64,000 nt of DNA from Diphasiastrum complanatum (GCA_029204225.1 CM055109.1:23960422-24024421); one strand, 5' to 3'; numbered from the stretch's first letter, positions 22,295 through 33,960 are shown. Notes: a model not told the origin generated them from the sequence alone. A program made the numbers and translations.

Positions 22295-22947
22295 TGTGAA
22301 GGATTTCAGATCATTCAAGATCCAATCCATGTCTCAAATCTTGGTTACAATAAGGAGCAAACCAACAATCCTGCCAATGTAGAAAAATCAGCATCTACAT
22401 ACAAAATGAGATGCAAACTCTAAGAGATATTGATCAAACATGAACCAAAACATAAAATATGTTTGCTGTCAGTACAATTACAGTACCCTACTGTATTTCA
22501 CACGTGTGGAACCGAAAATAGCAATAAAAGATCATTCTACACATAGAATTGCAAGATAACACCAAGATAGTGCACCAATGAGTAGTAGAACCCAAAGAGA
22601 ACCATGTATAATGATGAAATGAGAGAGAGAAGAGAGAAGATAGGTCTCTCCACGAGTTACATCCTTTTATAGAGTTTCCAAATCCTATTTGGCCACTTGG
22701 CTTTTCCTCCAAAATGTAAACCCTACTATTTTTGGGTCTAGATTCAATGTACCCAAAGTTCAAATTTGAATCTCTCTCAAACTCGACTACCAACTTTCCC
22801 ACACTTTCCAAAAGTGTTTATTGAATGTATTTTAAACTAATATAACATCAAAAAGTTTATCTCTAAGTCTAAAATGAGTTTTGGCCTCTTATTGACAATT
22901 TACCAAAATGTGACTAAACTAGACTAAACTAGTTGAAATCTCTCACA
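22295..22947 (-). mobile_element. 5' LTR of the young gag-protease element
   Basis: Partner of 17453-18106, with TG...CA ends and about 98% identity by eye. It holds CACACGTGTG at 22499-22508. As the 5' LTR on the minus strand it should hold the promoter; a TATAAAA-like motif (minus strand CTATAAAAGGATG, about 22672-22660) is present. Confidence 0.92.
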
Positions 22948-22952
22948 TACAG
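22948..22952. other. Target-site duplication, right copy (TACAG)
   Basis: Identical to 17448-17452 and directly outside the LTR end. Confidence 0.9.
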
Positions 22953-23157
22953 TACCTTACTACCTTACTGTTATTGCATGGACAACAACTTCATTTTATC
23001 ATATATTTGATGTTTGATCAAGATCTTGTTGAGTTTGCATCTCTTTCATCAAGTAGATGTTGATTTTCTACATTGTCAATGGTGCTAATTGTGTTGCCTT
23101 CCATAACCAAAGATCAAGAGATGATTTTGGATCTTAGTGACTAACAAAATCTTCACA
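22953..23157 (+). mobile_element. Older sibling 3' LTR, second part
   Basis: Continuation of the LTR interrupted at 17452. It aligns with the end of the young LTR (plus-strand words GATTTTCTACATTG and CCATAACCAAAGAT) and ends in TTCACA at 23157. Beyond it begins an unrelated minus-strand copia coding remnant, so 23157/23158 is the outer border of the older insertion. Confidence 0.85.
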
Positions 23158-23480
23158 CTAGCCCCACTATCTATCCACCAAGGGTCTTTTCCATTCATGC
23201 TTGAAGATGAAAAACTTGATATCATGAGAGAGTCTTCATGTGAACTCTCCTCCTCTTCATATATATTTTGAAGAGTTTCCCATGCTTCTTGAGTCGAGAT
23301 GCAAGCACCTACCTCCTTAAGAAGCTCATTTGCTTTCAAGGACCTTAATAAGCCTAAGAAGGACCTATTATAGAACCACAATGATGATCTACTTTCTTAT
23401 TGAATGACTGAAGACTATTCCTTGTGATTGACACCACAAATTGAGTAGCATCAAAAAGAAGAAAGCACAAAAAACTTGTT
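23158..23480 (-). pseudogene. Copia gag-protease remnant with internal deletion
   Basis: On the minus strand the end of the capsid core (NELLKEVGACISTQEAWETL, QNIYEEEES) joins directly to the region before protease (DSLMISSFSSSSMNGKDPWW) and the signature WIDSGAS. The zinc knuckle and about 200 residues between are deleted. The older sibling element inserted at its left end (23157/23158). It belongs with the PBS and LTR at 23684-24502. Confidence 0.8.
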
Positions 23481-23683
23481 ATTTTGATCCAATTAATAAG
23501 AGATTACCTCAACTCAGATTTTAAAGCTAAAAGACCTGTAAATCAAATTCCATTGCATCCCTCTTAACTCAATTACATTAAAAATTGGAGGTGCTAATTA
23601 TAGATTATGTCTAGATGGCAATCAATGCTTGAATTGCATCAAAATCTACGATCATAGTATGATTTATAGCTCATTTCTTGGAA

Positions 23684-24502
23684 TGGCTTTGATATCATGT
23701 TGAAAATGCAGCAAAATAAGTTCAATTGATCCTAGAAATGATGGAGAAAGCACCTAATAAAGATCCAATAGCTAGAACACAAATTAATCTACTGATTTCT
23801 AGCTTATCTTGGCTTGAACTCCACTCTATGGCTCCAAAATCATGCAAAATCCTTCACACATGTGGATGTACAGCCTGTTGCAGCCTGTGTAATGTAACAA
23901 CACCTTCCAAACCTTCTAATCATTCCAAAAATCAAAATGTCAATAGTAATCATCAAACAAATGACAGACCAAAACTAGTCATGAAGGAAGATCTCAATTT
24001 TACTCATTATTGGAAGGACAATCCATCACATATTTATACATAAGTGCCTCGGATTTGAGCATTTAGGGCTAACTCTAATCCATCCATGACCTAAACCTAG
24101 TGTCTAACCTAATAGGTCATAAGATTTACCCTAATTGGGGGTCGAGATCTTGAGATCCAAAACAATGTAAAAATTGCTATTTTTAGCTCCTAGAATCTCT
24201 CTAGCCTATCTATGCACAATTTGGCCTCATTCCAAAGGTGCCATTACAAAGCTAGATTAGGAATAAGACTTATGAAAAGTATCTTATGCTTTTTGCACGT
24301 GTGATGAAATTACCTTGTCCAATACACATTATAGTTACTAGTGTTGTAAGGGACATGACAATGAAAGACAAAGTACAAATCCCTGTAAATGATAATTTCA
24401 ATAGTAACTTTGAAACACTGAAAACCCAATATTGTTGGTGAAATGTTACAAGACAAATCTAGCCAAGTATGATTGGATTTTTGAAGAAAATCCTCTCCAA
24501 CA
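23684..24502 (-). mobile_element. PBS and 5' LTR of a third copia-type element
   Basis: The minus strand reads TGATATCAAAGCC (PBS, one substitution in the core) at about 23697-23684, directly after an LTR with plus-strand ends TGTTGAAAATGC (23698) and CTCTCCAACA (24502), about 805 bases. TGTTG/CAACA ends are perfect inverted repeats. A TATA-like TATAAATATG (minus strand) lies near 24030-24040. The palindromic block is present as CACACATGTG at 23855-23864. Confidence 0.75.
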
Positions 24503-25270
24503 CATGAGTCGTGTGTGTATTTTTGAAGCTAATAAATCTAAACAAAACTACACATTATCACCACAAAACCAAACACACGAATCTTAAAGTATATTAAATT
24601 CATATAGAGCCATCACAGTCAAAGATATTATATTGACCAAGCCTAACAACCAGCAAAAACTCCGAGTTGAAGAGAATATGCTCACCTGCATCCATCCACA
24701 ACAACACCGTGCTAGAACAGAGACATTATTGTGGGAACTATAGGTGTCTACACATATTCTCAGTTGTTATCCATGTCGCAACAAGTAGTCATTGCTAATT
24801 TAGGTGACTCTAATTTTGTCTATATCATTAGTAAAAAGTCAGACATTGTTTTAGCTCTACTCAAAGTTATAAAATTATAAGGTTAACAGTGTATAATCAG
24901 TGCTTGAAAGTCATATTCCTTTTTGAGACTCTGAAAGTCATATTCTTTTTGTTCTTAGTTTACATAAGTATGACTAAAGTAGACAATTATATCCAGACTA
25001 GTTTTAAAGTAGAGTTAAAAATGTCTGCCATTACCCTTTTCAGAATGCTTATCGGAACACCATCCCTTATCCTAAGTAACAACTTAGAGAAATATTTATT
25101 GCACTGTCAATTTCAAATTGTCAGGGCATTACGGTCTACAAATAAGTATATATAGTCTTTAACAAACAGGTCTAATCCAAGTCATATAACTAAACTCATC
25201 ATACCATTTATATTAGAGATATTCGAAGTGTAACGAAAGGTTTACATAAAAAACAATGTATTTCAAAGGA
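24503..25270. other. Spacer, no recognised gene
   Basis: AT-rich. The open frame near 24889-25155 has no recognisable motif. It separates the copia complex from the CACTA transposase remnant. No CACTA terminal inverted repeat was found here. Confidence 0.4.
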
Positions 25271-25289
25271 AACCTCGTTAATGAAAGTT

Positions 25290-28200
25290 AAGCATCAATG
25301 AGTAATAAATTTTCGATCATTTCATGGCACTTCAACTCTTCATACCTTTTAGTACTTCTTTTGTTATGTACAGACTGTTGAAAAAAAAAATTCTCCCAAA
25401 AGGGAATTTCATGCTTGAGACAAGAGATGAGGCACGAAAGATGTTGTCTAACATCGAGATGGACTACAAGCAATATCATGCATGTTCAAAATATTGTATT
25501 TTATATCGAGGAAGGTACGAATCACTCAACAAATGTCCCATTTGTGATGCTCCTCGATATAGAAATGATTTGCAAGGGGCAACCATTTCGTGCAAAGTTT
25601 TACGACATTTTTCAGTAATTTCACGATTGCAATGTTTATTTCGTTGTAAATCTTTTGCACAACGGATGGGATGATGAGGATACCTTCAGATGTACCTGCA
25701 TGGAAACACATCAACAAAGAGTATCCAAGCTTTGCCAATGAGTCAAGAAAAGTGAGATTTGGTCTTGCAACAGATGGTGTGAAACCCTTTGGTGTACGAA
25801 CAACTACGTGGTCCATTTGGCCTGTTTGCTTGGTAAATTATAATATTCCTCCTTTGTTGAGTACAAAAAAGAGACACATTATGTTGGCACTTCTAATTCC
25901 TAGCCAACGCAAGGTTAAGAACATGAATGTGTATCTTGAGCTGCTTAATGACGAGTTGGAAGATTTGTAGAAGGGGATAAAAGCATATGACATCTCGCGT
26001 CCCTTACATGAGAGGGAGTTTACACTACATGCCATTGTAATGTGGACAATGCATGACTATCCAGGATTAGGTGAATGCTCATGTAATCATTCAAACAGTA
26101 TCTATCTTGTGTACATAGGAGTTTATTTACAGTTACATACAACTAGTAATTCCTGGCATTTACATGATATACTAAAATGGCTAGATTATTTTTTGACATA
26201 TATTTTTTTTAATAGTGATTGATAGTATTCATTTGTTGGGCAGGCTTTTAAACAGCTAAAAAAAATACTTGTTTTTTGTGCGGGCCAAATCTTGTGGGAA
26301 GATACTTTTATAGTCTCAAAAAAGTGGTTTATGAAAATCATTGTAAATACTTGCATGAAGGCCATCCATTCAGAGACACTCATAGAAGAGGTTTTGGAGA
26401 AAGAGTTGAGAGAAAGATGCTTCCAAAGAGGATGTTTGTGCAAGCAAAGCCAGATTGATGGTATGAAAAGATTATCTATATTTCATCGTTTGGAATATTG
26501 GAATAACTAAATCACCTACTTGATCCCATGCACATATTTAAAAATGTGGGTAAATCTATTTGGAAACACTTGATTGAAAAAAAAGATACCATAGCTGCAA
26601 GACACGATCTAAAAGAATCAAACACCAAAAAAAAATATTGGATAAAGGATGATGAAGATCATGCTCCAAAAGTGCCTTGGACATTCACTAAGGAGGAGCT
26701 TAACCATGTGCGCTCCATTATTCATGACATTAGAACACCAACTGGTTTTGCCCATTCTCTACGGTCCTCATTCACACTGGCTGGAAAGTTGCAAGGTCTC
26801 AAATCTCATGATTGGCTAAAGATGATTCAATTCATCTATCCATTGTCAATTTGTGGGTGCTTGTCAAAAGATATTTGTGAGATCATATACAAACTATCAA
26901 TCATTGTCAGGTATTTACATGTACTTGGTGTATTTTTTATTTAGTATTTATTGATTGGAAATTCAAATAGACATAAAATGGATTGAATATGTTGTAGATG
27001 GATTTGTTCAAAAGAAATCTGTGAGTTGGATCTTCGCAAGAGACATGAGGATATGGTGGAGACTGTGTGCATGTTTAAGAGATATTTTTTGACTTTCATC
27101 ATGGACTCGCAAGTGCATTTATTGTTGCACTTGGTTGAAGAAGTTTCTATTGCTGGTCCAGTGCACACTAGGTATGAGTGCATAAATTTTCTTTTGCATG
27201 TGTATTTAAACTAAATCAATTGATACATGAACTCATTAAATAAAACACTTATTTTTAACCATTTGTGACTTTTTAGGTCGATGTTTTTCATGGAAAGATA
27301 CATGAAAGTCTTAAAAGATTTTGTGCGTCAAAAGACAAGACTTGAAGGTAGCATGTCAGAGGGATGGTCAATACATGAATCTCTCTTTTATGTTACTAAA
27401 ATTTTGCACCAACTACATCCATCTGTTTCACTAATGTGGCGTGATGAGAAAGCCGAAGAGGTAACTAGTGAAAAACCTCAAGGGATGGGACAGGTCCATA
27501 GGTTGACACCCTTCCAACGAGAAAAAATTTCTACATTCATGCTTTATAATTGTAGAGTTATGAAAGGTTAGACCTATATGAAAAAGAGAAAAAAGAGAGG
27601 GCCTTGTCTAGAAAGCGCCAACGACAGAATAGAGGTAGACACATGGCCACAAGTTCACATGATGTTGAGCCATTGCCCAAACAATGCACTATAGAGTAGA
27701 TGCATGGCACATTACAAAAAACAACAAAAGAGGGACAAAAAATATCAAACGTAGAATGAGACTTTGCAAGAGGATGCGAATGGAAAATATTATTCTTTAT
27801 ATACTTTATTATTAGAACATTCTTGTTCATAATAATTTGTTTAATCATTTTGACACACCACGTTCATTCACAGTGATTATTTATGAGATTCATGTTTGTC
27901 ATGTGACAGTGCAAAATGTATAATGCTATATGGACTTTTAGTTTTCACTTTTGTGTTAAAAGGATTGATAACAAGAGACACACACACGATTGTAGTGTAT
28001 TAGTATCTTTCCAACAAGAAAGTCAAAGCAGTGCTCGAGATCGGAATCTCATCTCAGGATACATAGAATACGTAGGAACTATACAAAATATTTATGATGT
28101 GTCATTTAGTGAAAGTGAACACTATTTTTAATTTGATGTGAAATGGTTCAAGGTAGTTTGTAGAGGGCCAAATGCAACCGTAAAATCGAATCCAAGTGAA

Positions 28201-28697
28201 TTTTTTGCAATTGATTCATCAAAAACATTGAGCATGGAGTCCTTTGACACATTGGTGTCGCCTCATCACTGTGAGCAGGTGCACATGCTATGCTATCATG
28301 TTTTTCATTTTATTGCAAGTGACTTCAGTATTTGAGTTTTCGATATGTTCTGAAATAATAATTTTTGCAGGTGTTTTTTTAACTAGATCGATTAAACAAG
28401 ATATGGTAGTTTGTAGCTCAAGTTGAACCACGTTTACGACGAGTATTTGAGGGTGCAAATGTTGAGAATAAAATGGAAAACCTTCATTTTAACTATCAGA
28501 TTGAGCTACCTAGAGATGTAGTAAATCTTCAAACCATACTTGAAGCACCCACTTCCATAGATGTTGAGGATAGAAATTCTAATAATCAAAATGATGAAAT
28601 CATTTTTAAAAGTGAGAGTGATGATGAAAATCATCTAAGAGGGGATGAATTGCAAGATGCTGTCGTTGATGAAATTGATTCTTGTAATTTTGAATAA
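25290..28697 (+). pseudogene. CACTA (En/Spm-type) tnp2 transposase remnant
   Basis: A spliced transposase of the tnp2 family can be followed in order. 25290-25600: ARKMLSNIEMDYKQYHACSK and a C-rich motif (YESLNKCPICDAPRYRND). 25675-26075: RIPSDVPAWKHINKEYPSFA, RKVRFGLATDGVKPFG, HIMLALLIPSQRKV and LHAIVMWTMHDYPGLGE. An intron-like gap lies at about 26080-26240. 26280-26930: YLHEGHPFRDTHRRGFGE, LDPMHIFKNVGKSIWKHL and KLQGLKSHDWLKMI. 27020-27180: SQVHLLLHLVEEVSIAGPVH. 27281-27400: FMERYMKVLKDFVRQK. 27975-28280 looks like the DUF4216 tail (ISGYIEYVGTIQNIYDVSF). 28470-28697 is an acidic C-terminus. Several stops and frameshifts (for example near 25970, 26508 and 27570) show it is dead. Terminal CACTA repeats were not found. 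Excision/integration of its element would have been its role. Confidence 0.85.
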
Positions 28698-28956
28698 AAA
28701 TTGATTATTGCAATTCTGAATGAAATTGATTCTTGCAATGCTTTCAAATGATAGTTATTTAGCCAAAATAGAATCTCATTTTTGGTCAACTAAGTGAAAA
28801 GAATATACATAGTTTGACTTCAATCCCATTTTTTTTTGGAGATAATGTCGGTGAAGATAGATGTGCAGTTTCATGTTTCAAGAAATTTTTTATTTTTTAA
28901 CAAATGTTGCAAAGACAGTAAATTACTAAAAGCATGCAAGTTATGAAATCACCACC

Positions 28957-29140
28957 ATAAACTACGACAGAATCAAGTGTTTCATCATAGTCAATCCCCT
29001 TGAATTGAGCATATCCCTTGGCAAGTAGTCTTGTTTTATAATTGTTCACACTAACATCTTGATTAAGCTTGATCTTAAAGATCCATTTGCAAACAGTAAC
29101 ATTTTGTATCTTTGATGGAGGATTAATAATTTTACAAGTA
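28957..29140 (-). pseudogene. Ty1/copia reverse transcriptase fragment
   Basis: The minus strand reads CKWIFKIKLNQDVSVNNYKT then RLLAKGYAQFKGIDYDETLD, the N-terminal RT block of copia elements (typically KWVFKIK...ARLVAKGYAQ...DYDETFSP). The rest of RT, with its YVDD, is absent. A PBS and LTR border lie at 29325-29341 in the same orientation, so gag, PR and IN have been deleted between them. Confidence 0.85.
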
Positions 29141-29324
29141 TCTCAAACAATGCATCATATACTCACTTTTCATTGCATCAAATCACTCTTTTGTTGCTAA
29201 AGTTTTATTCACACTTGAAGGAACATCATCAAATTTAAGATAGTAATAAGGACAATAAAAATTAAACAATCATCAACTAGTAATTGCTTCTCTCTTCCTT
29301 GTATTTGAGCCTTGATGGTTGCAT

Positions 29325-29750
29325 TTGGGCTCTGACACCATGTTAAAATCAAAGGTTATGAACTTCATTTGGATACTAAAACATTAAAAAAGCATCAAAT
29401 ATTTTACTTATATCTAATAGATAGAAAACTAGCACACAATTTAACCTATTTTGCATCTAATTAGCAAAAGCTTTTGAACACCACAATAAAACTAGAAATA
29501 ATTGATCTTCACATCCTGTCACACACTGGAAAGTATAGTACTTTGTTCAGATTCAGATCTATTCATTAGACACAAAAAACATCACATTCATTATTCATCA
29601 ATTCTTCATTAAAGAGCAAACTTGCCAAAATCACCATCTCTTGATAATCTCTCAAAGTATGTACAAAATGAGCTTTCAATTCATATCAAATGATCTCGGA
29701 TATGAGATTAGGGTAGAGTGTCATTTTTGTAGTAATTAACTAACCTGACA
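29325..29750 (-). mobile_element. PBS and partial 5' LTR of a copia element
   Basis: The minus strand reads TGGTGTCAGAGCCC (29340-29327), one change from the standard PBS, next to an LTR end whose plus-strand form begins TGTTAAAATC at 29341. The outer end is not clear; I see no terminal CA or TATA and set 29750 as the limit of similar composition. Confidence 0.55.
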
Positions 29751-29929
29751 CACCTAATGTATATCGTGTCTTATCGGGCCATCCGCGGTTACGAGTTGCA
29801 CAAGTAATTCATAATTGGGAATTGTGAGCGTGCAGTCAAAGTTGATCCAATTACTTGGACTATCAAGCTAGTAGTCCAAAAGGAGGATGATGATTCATCA
29901 ACAACGGATCATACTTGTGATCGACAAGT

Positions 29930-30551
29930 GAAGACTCTGGAAGTTCACTACGACTCTCAAACCAATATTGTCATTGGGGGTTCAATTCAGAATGTAAAAT
30001 GATAGTGAGTGGTTGCCAGCACAGTGTGGACACCAAGTGGACTCTCTCCTAGAATAGGCGTGGGTGGGTCCTGGTTGCAAGCCTTTCAACTTTTGGTCAA
30101 CATCCACAGTAACGTCAGTGGTGAGCTTTCTGAATTGCTCATTGCTCTAGGTGTGCAACTTTTCTATGGCAGATATGATTGTGTCTGCGCTATTGGCCGT
30201 AGAGGTGGAAGCATCGTCGTGAAACTTATCCTTACGTTTGGCTCTTCGTTCCTTTCGGTGTCGTCTCTCTTGGTCGGAGTTATCAGAGTCAAAACTAGTG
30301 CTCTCACTATCGTCGACTCTCTTGCTGGCATCGGCGCAAGCCACTTGAAAAGACAATACTTGTCTCTTCGATTTATTTGTTGCTTGATTCCCTTGGGTAT
30401 TCTTGCCATGAACCATGTCAAGACACTCTGGTCTGGTACACTCTAAGCGTCGCATCCTCCACATAACCGAGCTACCTATGTACTGTAAATGATGATCAGA
30501 ACACAATGTGATATGGGCAAATAAAGTGGAGCAGTTAGTGAGTGATAGCAA
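29930..30551 (-). pseudogene. Gag-like remnant with basic and zinc-finger-like segments
   Basis: The minus strand has an open frame at 30551-30147 with an acidic-serine then basic segment (SDNSDQERRHRKERRAKRKD) followed by a helix (ADTIISAIEKLHT). Beyond a stop, frames continue with STWCPHCAGNHS, half of a CCHC-like motif (about 30030-29995). This looks like the C-terminal half of a retroelement gag, but capsid and protease are not visible. Not assigned to a family. Confidence 0.4.
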
Positions 30552-30659
30552 AAAATCAGATCATTATTCATCGGTCTGGTATATAGTAGATCAAACACTT
30601 TACTTGTTACTGTGTTGATGGCGAGTAATGACACTAAGTAGATCGCGAGAAATCTCTGT

Positions 30660-30800
30660 TGGCAAGTAATAGAAAAAGATGAAAAAAACTGGAAAATGAC
30701 GGGAAATTCAAATCGACGAAAAATGAAAAAAAAAAAAGCTGGAAAAACTGGAAAATGACGAAAAATTCAAATCGACAAAAAATGAAAAAAAAGAAGAAGA
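30660..30800 (+). repeat. Direct duplication (about 65 bp) in AT-rich leader
   Basis: The block with AACTGGAAAATGACG, then AAATTCAAATCGACRAAAAATG, occurs twice in a row (about 30690-30735 and 30745-30790) separated by A-rich runs. It lies between two retroelement fragments and has no coding content. Confidence 0.6.
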
Positions 30801-31125
30801 TTATTACTCGTTGAATCTCAGAATGCTAGATCTGACGTTTTTGAGCATGTTGTACTAATATCGAGTAATGATACTAAGAAAAAATACAAAAAAAACTTGG
30901 CGAGTAATAGCATGTAGGCGATTAATAGCTTGATTACTCACTGAATTGCCTGATGAGAGTTCTGGCCTAACAAAGGCTCTGTGCAATGGGCAAGACAAGT
31001 AAAATTACTATGAACGTCACGCGCATCCCTGCATCAGCTATTCTTGCCACTGATAGCAAGTCCTGCTGCAGTGTAGGCACAAAAAGAACATCTTCGAGTC
31101 GTTTGTCTCTGCCATTTGTGCTGAG

Positions 31126-32275
31126 CTATAGTGAACCAATACCATTCACTTGATGCTTCGATCCATCTCCAAGAACGATAAATCTTGATGGATCTGCACT
31201 TTGGAAATCAGACATGATTCGTCTTGATGTAACAAAGTGTGAGGTAGCTCCTGAATCAAGGATTACCTCCTGTGTGTCAGGTGTTGATACTGCACACATG
31301 TCTGCACAGATGTAGGCGGTTGAATTTCTGTGATTCGATCTTTCTTCGCCCACCTTCGAGCTCTCTGCCTCCTCGACATAGGACAAACTATTATTGTTCT
31401 CCTGTTTGCTTTGAGCTGATTTGTTTCTTGGGTTCTAGCGGCAATCCATGGCTGCATGACCCTTCTGACAGTGGATACACTCGATTTTTGGATTTAGCCA
31501 ACACGAATCGACAATATGTCCTTCGCGTTTGCACCTCACGCATGTCTTCTTGTCTCCACTTTGCTGTTTCGACCTTCCTTTGTTCTTCCATTTGCCTTTG
31601 CTGGTTCCTTCTGCTTGCTGATCACGATCCTGATTTCAATCTGACTCCCTCTTAGGCTTGAATTGTTTCTTTGTCTTCTTCTTGTTGCTGTAGAGAGCTT
31701 GGTCAGAAACATCCTTGTGATCAAGGTGCTCTCGAGTCTCGACTTCTTCTCGAATCTCGACAATTCAAGTGTCATTGTAGGATCTTTTGTTAGCAGCGTT
31801 CTGGTTGTCTAGGAGGATCATGGTAAGGCTCTCAATAGATTAGTGAGCTGCTTCTCTGCTGACATTGCATTTTCTGCTCCAAAATTGTATAGTGAAAGGA
31901 AGTGAGGTCTTTGCCATTCCAGTGTAGGATCGTCAGCTGATCTTTGAGCATCATTATTTGACTGCGTGATTTCGTCTGAAATCTTGTGAGTAGAATGTCC
32001 CACATCTCTTTTGCTTTAGAAAGTGTAGCCAGGTCAAGAGTCAGGCTCTCCTCGATGGATGATGATAACAAGGCTACTGCCTTATCATTTTTATCCCTCC
32101 ATTCGTGTAGCTCCTTGCCTGTTGTTGTAGGCATCTCCTCGGTGCCATCTACCCAGGGGAATAATCCTTCTCCCTTCAGTATCAGCGAGGTCTTAATCTT
32201 CCATGCTAGGAAGTTAGATCTTGATGAATCAAGGACTGTACAGATCTTGGATTGTATGCTGCTTATTGAAGCCAT
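31126..32275 (-). pseudogene. Copia gag-protease with two zinc knuckles, frameshifted
   Basis: The start at 32275 gives MASISSIQSKICTVLDSSRS then NFLAWKIKTSLILKG, a copia gag start (UBN2-like capsid; ATLSKAKEMWDILLTRFQTK). The frame breaks near 31835. Further down, in another frame (about 31545-31435), are two CCHC knuckles: CVRCKREGHIVDSC and CIHCQKGHAAMDC. The protease signature EVILDSGATSHFVTSR follows at about 31270. The sequence stops being coding near 31120, so integrase and RT are absent. PBS and LTR lie at its upstream side (32378 onward). Confidence 0.8.
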
Positions 32276-32377
32276 TGCTCCTGAAATGAGTTCACTTGTT
32301 GATGGTTCTTTGTTTGAATGATTAGCTTCCTAGATCTGATAGCTTTTTGGCTATGTCAGACTATGACAGGGTTGTAC

Positions 32378-33240
32378 TGATACCACTGATGCAACATCTG
32401 CACTCAGAAAATGCAAATTCCAGCTAGAACTCTAGTGACAAACTGATGGGGGGTCTTTCAAACGATTTGCAAAACTTTCGAGAAACTCAAATTATTTTTG
32501 TTCGAGATTAATTCATGTTGGATCAATCAAGCTCTGTAACACAACAACACGAAACGAGACGAAATCTAGACGAAAACGAAACAAAACGAAACGAAGCGAA
32601 ACGAAACTTAAATGAGCTCTAATATTAATTCATGCTGAAAGCATAGAGATCATGAAACGAAACGAAACGAAACAAAACACAAAGCAAGGCGAAAATATTC
32701 GCGAACGAAATCCGTTTGTCAAGAATTCAGATATGATTGCTGGCCATTGTCGGCTATATCATTCCTACAATCCTTCAGAGTGTAGACAGACACTGCTGAT
32801 CTACGTTAATAAATTAATATAGCATTCAACAAAATCAAACCAATGTACAGAATTGAATAAACAAGTGAATCAGATACACGAATAATATCAGACGAAAATT
32901 TATTTGAGATCATGCAATCATACAGAATAATATGTGCATAACAACTACAATATTATCTATTGATTTTCTTGATTTCTAGCACTTCCACGCAGTGCATTGA
33001 CGTGAGAGAAATACAGTTTTCCTACGATTCATGTCTCACTTATTAGCGGACTTTTGGATCTACCGATCCTCTCAAAATTGTCTCGCTCACAGGCGGACAT
33101 GTATTATGTATATTTATAACTAATCATGGATTACAAGAGTGGCAGATTAGCCACGTTCTAGAATGCTTCTATTGATGTCATTATATATGATCAAATACTT
33201 GTACCCCATGGTACTTGGTTGATCTTCTTGGTCCTTTGAG
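32378..33240 (-). mobile_element. PBS and 5' LTR with ACGAA-rich repeats
   Basis: The minus strand reads TGGTATCAGTACAACC (PBS core at 32385-32378) after an LTR border near 32387. The LTR contains two clusters of the pentamer ACGAA on the plus strand (about 32550-32610 and 32650-32715). The outer border is unclear; similar TCGTG pentamers appear at 33265-33290. No paired LTR was found. Confidence 0.55.
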
Positions 33241-33273
33241 AAGCATGATTAATTTTGTGTCGCGAACAATTTT

Positions 33274-33960
33274 GTGTCGTGTCGTGTCATGTCGTCTTTT
33301 GTCAAAAGTTCAGGATTGAAAGCTAGCAAAGCTTTGGCAATAGAAACATTTTGTTTCTTCAAAGAAGCAGGGCCCTCAACTAGAAGTGGAACGGCCACTC
33401 CACTTTTTCAACGACCAATCAATCTAGAGGAGAAAATTCAGAACTTCCTTAAACAACATCCTCATGAATTATCACGAGGCGGCTGGGTCGTAAAATTCAA
33501 AACCTCAAAAAATCAAAGCGGGGAAGGAACTAGATGAGCTGCCAACATTGGACGAGCAACCTCCCTGGAGAAAAACAATAAAACTCCAGGTTCTAAGAGC
33601 TTATGTGGCAAGGTGCTAGGCAGTTGCGGATCGATCCTTATTACGTGTCTATGCCACAAAGAAATTGATGGAAAGATTGTGGTATTGCCTTGGATAAAAT
33701 CACCATCCACACACCAAACTGGCCAATCATCTATCAAGGATTCAGCTGGAACATATCGATGGATTTCTATAGAGCTCTCCAAGCCTATGCCCAAGACTAT
33801 TTCTTTTTACTAGATCCGACGGTTAGACAGTCAACCATTTTTGCAAAAGGATCTGGCTACATTGGCTTCAATTTCTACCAAATGGGACAACTGTTCCAGT
33901 ACCATCTAATAAAAGTCCAATGTGAGGCTAATCAGAGTCCAAAGTAAAAACTCTCACGAG
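33274..33960 (+). pseudogene. Unrecognised internal region before a 3' LTR
   Basis: Two protein-like segments in different frames are visible: GPSTRSGTATPLFQRPINLE then KIQNFLKQHPHELSRGGWVV (about 33385-33500), and WPIIYQGFSWNISMDFYRAL then GSGYIGFNFYQMGQLFQYHL (about 33720-33915). They lie just upstream of a polypurine tract and LTR and so belong to that element. I recognise no domain; neither RT, RNase H nor integrase motifs are present. Confidence 0.4.

Larger units (their letters stand above)
17453..22947 (-). mobile_element. Complete non-autonomous copia-type element (gag-PR plus non-pol ORF), nested
   Basis: The element has two LTRs of about 654 bases, a primer-binding site (22280-22294, minus strand TGGTATCAGAGCTCT), a polypurine tract (18107-18116) and a TACAG target duplication. 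Its internal region is one minus-strand frame from an ATG at 21692 to 18102, broken by only three stops (21426-21428 TGA, 19842-19844 TAA, 18657-18659 TGA). Gag, zinc knuckle and protease are present. After the start of the pre-integrase segment (QGRLFKLDAF) no integrase, RT or RNase H follows; instead about 900 codons of other sequence fill the space to the LTR. Such an element would need pol enzymes from a relative to move, and the intact ends and similar LTRs show that it did move fairly recently. Confidence 0.88.

Noticed and set aside
17453-22947. Env-like (retrovirus-type) protein as explanation of the 3' frame
   Set aside because: One hydrophobic segment near its start exists, but no signal-surface-transmembrane layout, and RT/IN are missing, so an env reading is not supported.
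24500-29000. CACTA terminal inverted repeats around the tnp2 remnant
   Set aside because: Scattered CACTA words were seen, but no matching pair with longer inverted ends, so element borders were not called.
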